Assembly: GCF_902167145.1 (NCBI RefSeq)
Contig: NC_050104.1
Coordinates: forward strand, 6,842,001 to 6,906,000
DNA length: 64,000 nucleotides
Origin: Zea mays
Lineage: Eukaryota; Streptophyta; Magnoliopsida; Poales; Poaceae
Direction: 5' to 3'
Part shown: positions 23,162 through 34,596 of the stretch, in pieces
Layout of the letters: every line of letters begins with the position of its first letter
Position numbering within the stretch: position 1 is the stretch's first letter
Made by a program: the position numbers and the translations under genes
The notes under the pieces: model-generated
What the model was told of the DNA's origin: nothing
Databases searched by the model: none
The model's input: the letters and a program-made list of their open reading frames with translations, nothing else

Positions 23162-24224
23162 TGTTGGATCTTTTATGGGCTTGGTCCATTTATTGAATAA
23201 ACTCTATGGTGTGTAATGGTGGAGAATATCAATAGTACCACATTGGAAGTCCAAGAGTCTTTTGTCTTAACTTATATGGTGGGATTTATTCCACTTATCT
23301 TGAGAAGTCAAGAAATGGACAAGGGCGTGCCACACGCGCGCGCGCGCCGCCGCCGCCGCCGGCCGGGCCGGGCGTGGCGAGGCAGGCAAGCGAGCGAGCG
23401 AGCGGGCGGGCGACCCTGTCTCTTCGTCAGCCAGCCGAGTGACCCTTCTCCTTCAGCTACCGACTTATGGCGTGACTCGGCAAGAGCTGGCCGACTCATG
23501 GCATAACTCGGCCAGAGCTGGCCGACTCTTGGCGTGACTCGGCGACCTTTCTCCTTCAGCTTCCCTCTGCGAGAGGTTAAATAGAGGAGCATCCCTGTCA
23601 CTCGGGACACGCGAACACACCACTTTCAGAATCACAGTCCAGCCGCCGAGTGAGGGTATTTCCATCTCGTGACTCTGCGCGCACAGAGAAGCGAGAGGGC
23701 AGGTGCCTCCGAAGCCGGTGCCGTTCGAGACCTTGCACGGGGGATCGGCAATTAGGTTTTTGGGGAGCGTCTACGCGACTGCCCAAAACATCTGCGACAT
23801 GACAAAGGAAGTTGGACAAGGATCTGGATCAGAGCGCATGGGAGGGTATGATCAGTTTAATTCTTTACTGTTTTGCGTTCTACAGATTATATATGTTTTA
23901 TATATGCATTTGTACTGTTTCATGTATAGCAAAGAGTTTATCTCATCTGTTCTGTTACCTTATAATGTGTTATATCTGTTTGTTTTAATTTTACAATCAT
24001 GCTGTTTATGTTTCTATTTGTTTATTTTCAATTGTTCAGTCAGTTTATATGTTTATCGTATTTATATGATCTATATGATTCATATGCTTTGTGTTCTCAT
24101 GATCCATATTGTTATGGATATGATTGAGATTACGATTTCTATGGTTAATTATCTTTTATATGTCATCATCATAATATTAATTTATGGAATTAAAATGATA
24201 CGGAAAATGCCTATAATTCTAACA
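23162..24224 (+). repeat. Copia B 5' LTR
   Basis: 1063 bp, starts TGTTGGATC and ends ATTCTAACA. Relative to the 3' LTR it lacks about 95 bp near 23413, where the 3' copy carries a GTGGT repeat, TTAATTTTTAGCACTC and extra CTCGGC-type repeats. Contains a TTAAATAG box (23577-23584). Confidence 0.95.
23577..23584 (+). promoter_or_regulatory. TATA-like box in copia B LTR
   Basis: TTAAATAG about 220 bp before the proposed gag ATG at 23799, which leaves a leader of about 190 bases. Same box in the other LTRs of the family. Confidence 0.4.
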
Positions 24225-27200
24225 ATCCAAAAACCTAATGTTAGGCATTTTTCTGTCAGAGGTTTTGCTGCTGTGCTAAAGCCTGATCCTTTTGATGGTA
24301 AAAACTTCTTGATATGGAAAGCTAAAATGGAATTGTGGCTAACTGCAATGTCTTGTTTTCATGACGCTGAGGGCAAGCCTGCAAACTTACCTCCTGAGGA
24401 TGAGGCTAAGTTTAAGGCTGAAGACAACCTCTTTCGAGGAGCAGTAATTAGCGCACTGGATACAAAATTCCAGAAAAGCTATATCATCCTTCCCACGGGG
24501 AAAGAGCTGTGGGATGCTCTTGTTGGAAAGTTTGGAGTTACTGACGCTAGTAGCGAGCTGTATCTCATGGAGCAGCTGTATGACTACAAGATGGTTGAGA
24601 ACCGATCTGTAGTGGAACAGGCTCATGAGTTTCAGGCACTAGCTAAGGAACTCGAACTTTTTCCTTGTCCTTTGCCTGACAAGTTTGTGGCTGGCGGTAT
24701 AATCGCCAAGTTACCACCTTCTTGGAAGGACTTTGCTACCTCTCTAAAACATAAGAGACAAGAGTTCAATGTGGAAGAGCTCATTGGTACTCTTGATGTT
24801 GAGGAAAGGGCTAGAACAAAGGACAATGGAAAAGGTGTGGAGACCTCTACTGCTAATGTGGTGCAGAAGAGAAACTTCCGCAAGTTTAACAAGAAGAAAA
24901 ACCAAAACAAACCAGAGAACGCAAATAAACCTGTTCATACAGCACAGTTTAAAAAGAAGAACAACAACAACAAGGGAAAGGGAGGTTGCTTTGTCTGTGG
25001 CAGTGATCAACATTGGGCAAGAGAGTGCCCTGATCACAAGTTCACTCAAGACAAGAAATCAGCTAATGTTGTAACCACTGAAACTGAAGGAGGAACATCT
25101 AGGTATGGTAATTCTTTACCATTTGTTCTTTCAGTCTGTAATTCACCTGAGTGGTGGATGGACAGTGGTGCAAACATTCATGTGTGTGCTGATGCATCTA
25201 TGTTCACTTCCTATCAGGTCGGGAGGTCTGGCGCCTTGTTGATGGGAAATGGGTCGCGTGCTCATGTTCTTGGTGTTGGTACGGTCATTCTGAAGTTTAC
25301 TTCGGGAAAGACGGTGCCATTGAAGAGCGTGCAGCATGTGCCCTCTATCAAGAAGAATCTCGTTAGCGCTTCTATGCTATGTCGAGATGGATACAAAGTT
25401 GTTCTTGAGTCTAATAAATGTGTTGTGTCGAAACATGGTACTTTTGTTGGTAAAGGATATGACTGCGGAGGCCTGTTCCGCTTGTCACTGCATGATGTGT
25501 GTAATAAACTGGTGAATTCTGTTCATTTTTCTGATGAGTCAGATTTATGGCATTCACGTTTTTGTCATGCAAGCTTTGGCTGTCTTATGCGGTTAGCAAA
25601 TATAAATTTAATTCCTAAATTTAACTTGGTTAAAAAGTCTGAGTGCCATGTGTGTGTTGAATCAAAACAACCTCGCAAGCCTCACAAGGCTGCTGAGGCG
25701 AGGAGTTTGGCACCTCTAGAACTTGTTCATTCTGATCTGTGCGAGATGAATGGAATTTTGACCAAAGGTGGTAAAAGATACTTTCTCACTTTTATAGATG
25801 ACTCCACTAGATTTTGTTATGTGTATCTCTTAAAAACAAAAGATGAAGCGTTCAATTATTTTAAGGCCTATAAAGCTGAAGTAGAGAACCAACTTGAGAG
25901 AAAAATAAAACGTTTAAGGTCCGACCGAGGTGGAGAATATTTCTCTAATGTGTTCGATGAGTTCTGCGTGGAACATGGTATTATTCATGAGAGGACACCG
26001 CCATTCTCACCACAATCCAATGGGATTGCTGAAAGGAAAAACCGCACTCTAACAGATTTGGTGAATGCCATGTTGAGTACAGCGGGATTATCCAAGGCAT
26101 GGTGGGGTGAGGCGATTTTGACGGCATGTCATGTCCTGAATAGAGTTCCAACAAAGAACAAAGAGATCACTCCATTTGAGGAATGGGAAAAGAGAAGAGT
26201 AAATCTCTCATATTTGCGCACTTGGGGTTGCTTGGCTAAAGTGAATGTGCCAATCAACAAAAAGCGTAAACTTGGACCTAAAACTGTTGACTGTATATTC
26301 CTTGGGTACTCTTTTCACAGCACTGGGTATAGGTTCTTAATTATAAAATCTGATGTGCCTGATATGTATGTTGATACTATCATGGAATCAAGAGACGCAA
26401 CATTTTTTGAGAATGAGTTTCCCATGAAGAATACACCTAGTGATACAAGTCATGAGACTATAATTCCCCATGAGCACGAACTGTCGATTCCTATAGATCA
26501 TGCTGAGGATTCTCACGTGCACATCCATGAGGAGGATGACACTATAGTCACTCGAAAGAGCAAGAGACAGAGGGTTGCAAAATCCTTTGGTAATGACTTT
26601 ATAGTGTACCTTGTGGAAGACACACCAACTACCATTAGTGAGGCATATTCCTCTCCTGATGCTGACTTATGGAAGGAAGCAGTAAGGAGTGAGATGGAAT
26701 CTATTATGTCTAATGGAACTTGGGAGGTTGTTGACCGTCCTTATGGTTGTCAACCTATAGGTTGCAAATGGATCTTCAAGAAAAAGCTTAGGCCTGATGG
26801 TACAATCGAGAGGTACAAGGCAAGGCTTGTGGCCAAAGGATATACCCAAAAGGAGGGTGAAGATTTCTTTGATACCTACTCACCAGTGGCTCGATTGACT
26901 ACAATTCGCACATTAATAGCTGTGGCAGCCTCTTACGGTCTTATCATTCATCAGATGGATGTTAAGACAACTTTCCTAAATGGAGAGTTGGATGAGGAGA
27001 TCTATATGGATCAGCCAGAAGGGTTCATTGCGGATGGTCAAGAGAACAAGGTGTGCAGGTTGATAAAATCATTGTATGGCCTAAAACAAGCACCTAAGCA
27101 ATGGCATGAAAAGTTTGATAATACTCTTACAGCAGCTGGCTTTGTTGTAAATGAATCTGACACGTGTGTATACTATCGGTATGGTGGGGGTGAGTCTGTT

Positions 27201-28166
27201 ATGCTGTGCCTTTATGTTGATGACATTTTGATCTTTGGATCAAATCTCAATGTGATTGAGGAAGTTAAAAATCTTCTATCGAGCAATTTCGAGATGAAAG
27301 ATTTGGGAGAAGCTGATGTCATTCTAAACATCAAGCTTGTTAGAGAAGCTGATGGTGGGGTAACTTTGTTACAATCCCATTATGTGGAAAAGGTATTGAG
27401 TCGCTTTGGTTTTAGTGACTGTGATCCTGCTCCAACACCTTATGATCCCAGTGTGCTATTGAGAAAGAATCGGAGAATAGCAAGGGATCAATTGACATAC
27501 TCCCAAATCATTGGCTCGCTCATGTACCTTGCAAGTGCAACAAGGCCAGACATCTCTTATGCTGTGAGTAAGCTAAGTCGGTTTGTGTCGAAACCAGGAG
27601 ATGATCACTGGCGTGCTCTTGAGAGAGTGTTGCGGTATTTGAAAGGTACTATGACATACGGTATTCATTATACCGGAAACCCAAAAGTGCTGGAAGGCTA
27701 TTGTGATGCCAACTGGATTTCTGATGCTGATGAGCTTTATGCCACAAGCGGATATGTGTTTCTGTTTGGAGGTGGCGCTGTTTCCTGGAAGTCTTGCAAG
27801 CAGACTATCTTAACGAAGTCTACAATGGAAGCAGAACTCGCAGCATTAGACACTGCTGGGGCTGAGGCCGAGTGGCTTCGTGATTTCCTATTGGACTTAC
27901 CGGTAGTTGAAAAACCGATACCGGCTATTTCCATGAACTGTGACAATCAAACGGTGATTACAAAGGTTAACAGTTCTAGGAATAACATGAAGTCTACAAG
28001 GCATGTTAAGAGGAGATTGAAATCTGTCAGAAAGTTGAAAAACTCCGGAGTTATTACTGTGGATTATGTCCACACATCAAATAATCTGGCAGATCAATTC
28101 ACTAAGGGTCTATCACGCAATGTGATAGAAAGTGCATCGAGGGAAATGGGTATGAGACCCATGTGA
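23799..28166 (+). CDS. Copia B gag-pol polyprotein, open frame starting in LTR
   Basis: The frame is open from inside the 5' LTR to TGA 28164-28166 without a stop. The first ATG in frame is 23799. I propose exons 23799-23845 and 24245-28166; splicing joins the LTR-encoded leader to gag in frame, while unspliced RNA also stays open. Gag runs to about 25070 and has a CCHC zinc knuckle [16 protein letters not shown]. Protease has DSGANIHV. Integrase shows [14 protein letters not shown]...CHVC, DDSTRF and ERKNRTL. RT has [19 protein letters not shown] and [11 protein letters not shown]; RNase H has DANWISD and [12 protein letters not shown]. The precursor should be cut by its own protease in virus-like particles in the cytoplasm. 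Alternative non-ATG starts further up the LTR are possible. Confidence 0.85.
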   Translation: MTKEVGQGSGSERMGGYDQFNSLLFCVLQIIYVLYMHLYCFMYSKEFISSVLLPYNVLYLFVLILQSCCLCFYLFIFNCSVSLYVYRIYMIYMIHMLCVLMIHIVMDMIEITISMVNYLLYVIIIILIYGIKMIRKMPIILTIQKPNVRHFSVRGFAAVLKPDPFDGKNFLIWKAKMELWLTAMSCFHDAEGKPANLPPEDEAKFKAEDNLFRGAVISALDTKFQKSYIILPTGKELWDALVGKFGVTDASSELYLMEQLYDYKMVENRSVVEQAHEFQALAKELELFPCPLPDKFVAGGIIAKLPPSWKDFATSLKHKRQEFNVEELIGTLDVEERARTKDNGKGVETSTANVVQKRNFRKFNKKKNQNKPENANKPVHTAQFKKKNNNNKGKGGCFVCGSDQHWARECPDHKFTQDKKSANVVTTETEGGTSRYGNSLPFVLSVCNSPEWWMDSGANIHVCADASMFTSYQVGRSGALLMGNGSRAHVLGVGTVILKFTSGKTVPLKSVQHVPSIKKNLVSASMLCRDGYKVVLESNKCVVSKHGTFVGKGYDCGGLFRLSLHDVCNKLVNSVHFSDESDLWHSRFCHASFGCLMRLANINLIPKFNLVKKSECHVCVESKQPRKPHKAAEARSLAPLELVHSDLCEMNGILTKGGKRYFLTFIDDSTRFCYVYLLKTKDEAFNYFKAYKAEVENQLERKIKRLRSDRGGEYFSNVFDEFCVEHGIIHERTPPFSPQSNGIAERKNRTLTDLVNAMLSTAGLSKAWWGEAILTACHVLNRVPTKNKEITPFEEWEKRRVNLSYLRTWGCLAKVNVPINKKRKLGPKTVDCIFLGYSFHSTGYRFLIIKSDVPDMYVDTIMESRDATFFENEFPMKNTPSDTSHETIIPHEHELSIPIDHAEDSHVHIHEEDDTIVTRKSKRQRVAKSFGNDFIVYLVEDTPTTISEAYSSPDADLWKEAVRSEMESIMSNGTWEVVDRPYGCQPIGCKWIFKKKLRPDGTIERYKARLVAKGYTQKEGEDFFDTYSPVARLTTIRTLIAVAASYGLIIHQMDVKTTFLNGELDEEIYMDQPEGFIADGQENKVCRLIKSLYGLKQAPKQWHEKFDNTLTAAGFVVNESDTCVYYRYGGGESVMLCLYVDDILIFGSNLNVIEEVKNLLSSNFEMKDLGEADVILNIKLVREADGGVTLLQSHYVEKVLSRFGFSDCDPAPTPYDPSVLLRKNRRIARDQLTYSQIIGSLMYLASATRPDISYAVSKLSRFVSKPGDDHWRALERVLRYLKGTMTYGIHYTGNPKVLEGYCDANWISDADELYATSGYVFLFGGGAVSWKSCKQTILTKSTMEAELAALDTAGAEAEWLRDFLLDLPVVEKPIPAISMNCDNQTVITKVNSSRNNMKSTRHVKRRLKSVRKLKNSGVITVDYVHTSNNLADQFTKGLSRNVIESASREMGMRPM
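23846..24244 (+). other. Intron-like segment spanning 5' LTR end and primer site (copia B)
   Basis: Starts GTATGATCAG after GGAGG and ends AATGTTAG before GCATTTTTC. It is 399 bp, T-rich, and removing it keeps the gag frame. It contains the last 379 bp of the 5' LTR and 20 bases beyond, where the primer-binding site must lie. Its in-frame translation is an improbable hydrophobic stretch rich in Leu, Ile, Tyr and Phe, as expected of an AT-rich intron read through. Same ends and length in copy A. Inferred, not shown. Confidence 0.5.
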
Positions 28167-28693
28167 GATCTACTCTAGTGGTAACCTGCTCTATGTGATC
28201 GGAGATCCCGTGAAGTAGAGTGGAGAAACAAGCTAGGAGTAGATTGTGAGGAAAGATCCCTTCCTTAACTCATTTCTGATGCACATCTTTCCTATCTGTA
28301 AGGCAGGATGGTTTTTACCTTAATGTATTCCAAGAGTCTTATAAAGGTGAGATGTTGTCCTACAGAACATCTTCTGAGGAATACACCTATATGAGTCAGA
28401 CTGCTAGTCACAGTCTATGGGATTTGGGTAATCCCTAAATACTCATGAAAGGCACTAAAGTGTGACTTATATGCTTCTAAACAGCGGGAATACCCTTCTG
28501 CAGCCTAGTATCAGCAAAGGATTTGAGTGAATCTTATTTCGCACAAAACTGTCAATTCAAGGCATAGTCCATTGTTCAGTTGTGAATGAGTGAAACTCTT
28601 ATTCTAGATGGATGTTCAACTTAACAGTCTCCATCGAAACACTGGTATATCAAAGGATTGTGATTCTGATACTTCATCATTACAAACCCTAGA

Positions 28694-28706
28694 GTTTGGT
28701 GGGGAT
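28694..28706 (+). other. Polypurine tract of copia B
   Basis: GTTTGGTGGGGAT directly before the 3' LTR. Confidence 0.8.
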
Positions 28707-29878
28707 TGTTGGATCTTTTATGGGCTTGGCCCATTTATTGAATAAACTCTATGGTGTGTAATGGTGGAGAATACCAATAGTACCACATTGGAAGTCCAAG
28801 GGTCTTTTTCCTTGACTTATATGGTGGGATTTATTCCACTTATCTTGAGAAGTCAAGAAATGGACAAGGGCGTGCCACACGCGCGCGCGCGCGCCGCCGC
28901 CGCCGCCGGCCGGGCCGGGCGTGGCGAGGCGAGGCGAGGCGAGGCAGGCAGGCAGGCAGGCGAGCGAGCGAGCGGGCGGGCGTGGTGTGGTGTGGTTGTG
29001 TTAATTTTTAGCACTCACTAACCGCGTACGTCAGCCGAGTGACTCTGTCTCTTCGTCTGTCGAGTGACCCTGTCTCTTCGTCAGCCAGCCGAGTGACCCT
29101 TCTCCTTCAGCTGCCGACTTATGGCGTGACTCGGCAAGAGCTGGCCGACTCATGGCATAACTCGGCCAGAGCTGGCTGACTCTTGGCGTGACTCGGCGAC
29201 CTTTCTCCTTCAGCTTCCCTCTGCGAGAGGTTAAATAGAGGAGCATCCCTGTCACTCGGGACACGCGAACACACCACTTTCAGAATCACAGTCCAGCCGC
29301 CGAGTGAGGGTATTTCCATCTCGTGACTCTGCGCGCACAGAGAAGCGAGAGGGCAGGTGCCTCCGAAGCCGGTGTCGTTCGAGACCTTGCACGGGGGATC
29401 GGCAATTAGGTTTTTGGGGAGCGTCTACGCGACTGCCCAAAACATCTGCGACATAACAAAGGAAGTTGGACAAGGATCTGGATCAGAGCGCATGGGAGGG
29501 TATGATCAGTTTAATTCCTTACTGTTTTGCGTTCTACAGATTATATATGTTTTATATATGCATTTGTACTGTTTCATGTATAGCAAAGAGTTTATCTCAT
29601 CTGTTCTGTTACCTTATAATGTGTTATATCTGTTTGTTTTAATTTTACAATCATGCTGTTTATGTTTCTATTTGTTTATTTTCAATTGTTCAGTCAGTTT
29701 ATATGTTTATCGTATTTATATGATCTATATGATTCATATGCTTTGTGTTCTCATGATCCATATTGTTATGGATATGATTGAGATTACGATTTCTATGGTT
29801 AATTATCTTTTATATGTCATCATCATAATATTAATTTATGGAATTAAAATGATACGGAAAATGCCTATAATTCTAACA
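28707..29878 (+). repeat. Copia B 3' LTR
   Basis: 1172 bp, the longer LTR of the pair. The gag-start ATG of the 5' LTR is ATA here (29453-29455). That is harmless for this copy, but it could pass to daughter copies. Confidence 0.95.
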
Positions 29879-29964
29879 GATCACATCCACCTCGACGCGG
29901 CGCCGCCAGTCACCAATGACTGGGACGTCATGGAGTGCACCGTGCGTTCCTCAATGTACACATC

Positions 29965-30549
29965 TGTTGGTAGTTTGTTTTCAAATGCTATAAATCAAGA
30001 ATAAGTCAACACAATTGTTAAGAGTTAAAGACATCCGTCCTTCGAAATATTATTTCCTCTCGAATATAATGATCATCAGACGAAGGTCATTAAGGACATA
30101 CCTTTATCATTTCAATATATTAACGTGAATACAAATAAGAAAGCGTAGGAATACAAAAGAATAAAGAATAAAGATAATAATTGTTATGTATCAATGATCC
30201 ATTTATTCTTATATTCCATAAATGTGAATAAGCATCAACAATATTCATATTACATTGGTACCTTTGGCTTGCCAAAAGTTGAGAGAACGAGGATGACGTG
30301 AGAGTGATTACAATTCAGCGTGAACAGTACGGTATTACTGTTCATATATTTATAGGCACCAGACGCAGTCCGGATAAAAGTATATTTATATCCTTGGCAA
30401 CTATCTATAATATTAGCAAGAATTAGTAAGGACTGTATGGTCTTTATCCTTCTTCAGTCGTTATCATACTTGAGCTTCGTCACATGTCCAGCCAAAGTCC
30501 TTTGGCTTCTAGCTTCGTTGTCCACTTTTTACTTCCCTTCGTTCTATCA
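29965..30549 (-). mobile_element. Solo LTR of a gypsy element distantly like G1
   Basis: On the minus strand it begins TGATAGAACGAAGG and ends ACTACCAACA. Its last 100 bp resemble the end of the G1 LTR (TTCTTGATTTATAGCATTTG; GACCTTCGTC). On the minus strand it also carries a TATAAATA box, near 30347. No internal region is present and I find no target duplication (ACATC left, TGAGA right), so it may be a solo LTR whose edge was lost when X inserted, or a truncated element. Confidence 0.55.
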
Positions 30550-30558
30550 TGAGAGAAG

Positions 30559-31815
30559 TGAGAGCACCTAGAGAGGGTGAATAGGTGATCCTGTAAAATT
30601 CAACACTAAATTCCAACAACCTTGATTATAAAGATATTAGTGAGGGTTAATCAAGTCGATGAGACGAGCTTTTGCAAACACGGACAATCAAAGAGAGAGC
30701 AATCACAAGAGACACGCGATTTTATCTCGTGGTTCAGCCAAGTAACACTTGCCTACTTCCACGTTGTGGCGTCCCAATGGACGAGGGTTGCACTCAACCC
30801 CTTTCAAGTGATCCAATGATCAACTTGAATACCACGGCTTTTCTTCCTTATATCTTTTTCCCGTTTGCGAGGAATCTCCACAAGTTGGAGCCTCTCGCCC
30901 TTACAAGATTGATCACAAAGAACACACAAGATTAAGGTTGGGAAGAGCAACGCACACAAGACTCAAAAACGCAGCACACCAACGCACACAAGTGAAGAGT
31001 TGAGCTCAAATGACACACATGGAGTTCTTGAATCGAATGGAGCTCAAATCTCTAACACAACAAAGCGAATGCGCGGGAGCATAGTCTGGATGCCTTAGAA
31101 TACTTAGTGAATGCTTGGGTGGCTCCTCCATGCGCCTAGGGGTCCCTTTTATAGCCCCAAGGCAGCTAGGAGCCGTTGGAGGCCAACAAGGAAGGCCATC
31201 CTTGCCTTCTGTCGGGTGGCGCACCGGACAGTCACTGTAGACGGTCCGGTGCGGATCTCCTTCCTTTTCTGGCGCAGATGACCGTTGCAGCGCCGGGCCA
31301 GTTGGCGCACCGGACACTATCTGGTGCACACCGGACACTGTCTGGTGCACACCGGACAGTCCGGTGCCCCCTGCCGACCGTTGGCGCGGGCCACGAGTCG
31401 CCCGCGGATTGCGCGGTTGTCCGTTGCGCTGGCGACCGTTGGCTCACCGGACAGTCCAGTGCACCACTGGACAGTCCGGTGAATTATAGACGTACACCGC
31501 CGATTTTTCCCAAGAGTGGCCTTTTCACCGGAGACCAGCTTGGCGCACCGGACAGTCCGGTGTGCCAAACTGAGCTGAGTTTGGCTGCACCGAGCCAACT
31601 CCTATGCAATTCTTTTCTTGTCTTCTTTTCTCTGTTTCTAACACTTAGACATATATATTAGTATACCAAAAACGAATTACTAAGTCTAGAAACATACCTT
31701 GTTCTATGATTTGCACTTCTTGCTTGTTTGGCACATAATGAACTCACTTACTATGTGTTGAACACTTAATCACCAAAACATTATTGAAATGGCCCAAAGG
31801 CACACTTCCCTTTCA
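30559..31815 (-). repeat. Element X 3' LTR
   Basis: 1257 bp, on the + strand TGAGAGCACCTAG to CCCTTTCA. Contains at least seven palindromic units around ACCGGACAGTCCGGT or ACCGGACACTGTCTGGT between about 31220 and 31565. The likely target duplication on this side is AGAAG (30554-30558); the other side is outside the window. Confidence 0.88.
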
Positions 31816-32602
31816 ATCTCCCCCTTTTTGGTGATTTATGCCAACACAACCAAAAGCAACTAAAAGAAGTGCAATATCAATGCAATTGAATACCAAATTG
31901 TTTTTGACTCTAATTTGGCATATTTGGATCATTCTTTGCCACCACTTGGTTTGTTTTTGCAAATCAAATTCATTCTCCTATCTCTAACTCAAACTCACTT
32001 GTTTGGGCATAAGGAGAGATAATCCAAGAGTGAAATTGATCAAGAGCCAAAAACTCCCCCTTTTTCCTGTAATCATAAATTCTCCCCCACAAGAGACTAA
32101 ATTTTGCAATAAGAGCATTTTGGACAAATCAAAAGTTCTAACTCTATTGTTGTCGAAATTCACAAGTGGTAGCTGATCCATTTGCTTTGGCCTTAATTTC
32201 TCCCCCTTTGGCATTAAGCACCAAAACGGGATCATTATTGGATCTTTAACCCCATTGCCTCACCAAAAATGTCAATTAAGAGCAAAAAGGCAATAAGAGC
32301 ATAAGAATGAACTTGGAATTAAGTACACTAATACCGGAGTGCAGTGGAAGTCTTTGCATGGTCCAAGTTCACCTTTCCCTTTCAATCCACCTTTGAGATT
32401 ACATCAAGTATACTCCAACAAACGGATTAGTCTCAAAGGGTCAAGTTGTAGCACATCTCCCCCTAAATATGTGCATTATTCACACATGGACTTGTGAGGT
32501 CCGGGGATCCTTTGCACAACTTGAGCACCATGAATAAGCAACAAATTACATAAATGCATAAAGTAACATGATCAAAGGCATAGAACACATGTATGCTATA
32601 GA
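31816..32602 (-). other. Element X 3' untranslated region with several purine tracts
   Basis: Non-coding. Next to the LTR, the minus strand reads CCAAAAAGGGGGAGA, the polypurine tract. Further GGGGGAG-type tracts occur near 32055, 32200 and 32460. Multiple purine tracts before the 3' LTR are a feature of SIRE-like elements. Confidence 0.7.
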
Positions 32603-32657
32603 TCAATCCAAGTTACGCGAATCTAAGACATTTAGCTCACTACGCAGTCTGCAAAAG

Positions 32658-33802
32658 TGAGAGCACCTAGAGGGGGGTGAATAGGTGATCCTGTAAAACT
32701 TGAAACTTAATGCCACAAAACTTGATTAGGAGTTAGCACAATGAAGCCAAGTGGCTAGAGAGGAGAGCTCTTGTGAAGCACAATAGACACAATAAGGACA
32801 AGCACAAGAGACACGAGGATTTATCCCGTGGTTCGGCCAAGTACAAAACTTGCCTACTCCACGTTGTGGCGTCCCAACGGACGAGAGTTGCACTCAACTC
32901 CTCTCAAGTGATCCAATGATCAACTTGAATACCACAGTGTTCTTCTTTACTTTTCTCTTTCCCGTTTGCGAGGAATCTCCACAACTTGGAGTCTCTCGCC
33001 CTTACAATAAGAATCACAATAAAGCACTAGAGTAAGGGAGGGAAGCAACACACTCAAATCCATAGCAAATACGCACACACAAGATCAAGACTTGAGCTCA
33101 AGACAATATCTCGAGGTTCTCACTAGAACGGAGCTCAAATCACTAAGAATGTCGAACAAGTGCGCAATAATGAAGTGTGAGTGATCAACAATGCTCAAGG
33201 AATGCTTGGTGTGCTCCTCCATGCGCCTAGGAGTCCCTTTTATAGCCCCAAGGCAGCTAGGAGCCGTTGAGAGCATTTCAAGAAGGCAATTCTTGCCTTC
33301 TGTCGCCTGGCGCACCGGACAGTCCGGTGCACCACCGGACACTGTCCGGTGCAGATTTCTTTCCTTCTTTGGCGAAGCCGACCGTTGGCGGTTTGGAGCC
33401 GTTGGCGCACTGGACACTGTCCGGTGCACACCGGACAGTCCGGTGCCCCCTTCTGACTGTTGGCTCTGCCACGCGTCGCGTGCGGATTACACGGCCGACC
33501 GTTGGCCTGGCCGACTGTTAGCTCACCGGACAGTCCGGTGCACCACCGGACAGTCTGGTGCACCCAGACCGAGCTGTCTTTGGCTGAACAAAGTCATCTC
33601 TTTTCCAACTTGATTTCTCCCGTTTCCAGCACTTAAACACAATACATTAGTCTCCAAAACAATGTACTAAGTCTTAGAAACATACCTTTTCACTTGATTT
33701 GCACTTTGTTCATCACTTTGCCTAGATTAACATAAGTCCACTTGTGTTGGCACTCAATCACCAAAATACTTAGAAATGGCCCAAGGGCACATTTCCCTTT
33801 CA
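32658..33802 (-). repeat. Element Y 3' LTR
   Basis: 1145 bp. Carries GGACAGTCCGGTG palindromes between about 33310 and 33560. Compared with the 5' LTR it lacks roughly 90 bp between two palindromes near 33555 and has one extra palindrome near 33320. Confidence 0.93.
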
Positions 33803-34596
33803 ATCTCCCCCTTTTTGGTGATTTATGCCAACACAATAAAAAGCAACTAAAGGAAGTGCAACATCAATACAAATGAGAACTCAAAATTGTTTTGATTCAA
33901 ATTTAGCATATATGGATCATTCTTTGCCACCACTTGGTTTGTTTTTGCAAATCAAACTCAATTTCCTATCTCTAAGTCAAACACACTTGTTGAGGTATAA
34001 AGAGAGTTGTCAAAGACAAATTGATTCAAAGATTTCAAAAACTCCCCCTATTTCCCATAATCAAATACTCTCCCCACAAGAGACCAACTTTTGATAATAA
34101 GAGACAAACAAGAGTATTTTGACAAACAAAAAGCAAGCTCTAACTCTACTTTTTCAAAATTCTCAAGTGGTAGCTGATCCATTTCTTGCTTTGGCCTTAT
34201 TTTCTCCCCCTTTGGCATCAAGCACCAGAACGGGATCAATTTTGGCCCTTTAACCCCATTGCCTCACCAAAATCTCCAACTAAGAGTAAAAAGGCAATAA
34301 GAGTACAAAGATGAACTTGGAATCAGTTACTCTTTCATCGGAGTGCAGTGGAAGTCTTGCATGGTCCAAGTCCACATTTTCCCTTTCAAACTTCCTTTGA
34401 GACTAAATTAAGCAAACTCAAGCACACAGTTAGTCTCAAAGGGTCAAGTTGTAGCACATCTCCCCCTAAATATGTGCATCATTTGCAATTGGACTTGTGA
34501 GGTCCGGGGAGTGCTTGTACAACTTGAGCACCATAAATAAACAACAAAATGCATTAAGGAACATGATCAAGGCATAAGACACATGTATACTATAAA
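33803..34596 (-). other. Element Y 3' untranslated region
   Basis: No coding sequence. Minus-strand purine tracts AAAAAGGGGGAGA (next to the LTR), TAGGGGGAG (near 34045), AAGGGGGAGAA (near 34205) and TAGGGGGAGA (near 34462). The first is the main polypurine tract; the others may be extra plus-strand primers. Confidence 0.7.

Larger units (their letters stand above)
23162..29878 (+). mobile_element. Ty1/copia retrotransposon copy B, nearly intact
   Basis: 6717 bp with LTRs 23162-24224 and 28707-29878 and perfect 5-bp duplications GATCA (23157-23161 and 29879-29883). The coding region is one uninterrupted frame with all copia domains in the order gag, protease, integrase, RT, RNase H. LTRs show only about ten substitutions by eye plus one block of about 95 bp missing from the 5' LTR. 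It lies in inverse orientation to copy A 13.6 kb away. The 28167-28693 stretch is 3' untranslated region. On sequence grounds this is the copy in the window most likely to encode working proteins. Confidence 0.95.
22918..29964 (+). pseudogene. Gag fragment of degraded copia, split by copia copy B
   Basis: From ATG 22918 the frame gives a gag-like N-terminus ending with FLNTLGMYVS. After copy B (23162-29878) and its target duplication, the sequence continues with DHIHLDAAPPVTNDWDVM, the next conserved gag block of a large copia group. A TAG occurs at 23011-23013 and the two blocks lie in different frames, so gag was already shifted near the insertion site. The fragment stops at 29964, where the solo LTR begins; the rest of the element is missing. 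Confidence 0.6.

Noticed and set aside
23846..24224. Hydrophobic, membrane-like peptide in the copia B frame (also 8578-8835 minus and 29500-29880)
   Set aside because: It is the T-rich LTR end read in frame; better explained as intron or untranslated LTR than as a membrane domain.
31176..31661. ORFs through the palindromic LTR repeats (also 33191-33613 and 51341-51974)
   Set aside because: Open on both strands because of the repeated GC-rich palindromes; no domain, LTR sequence only.
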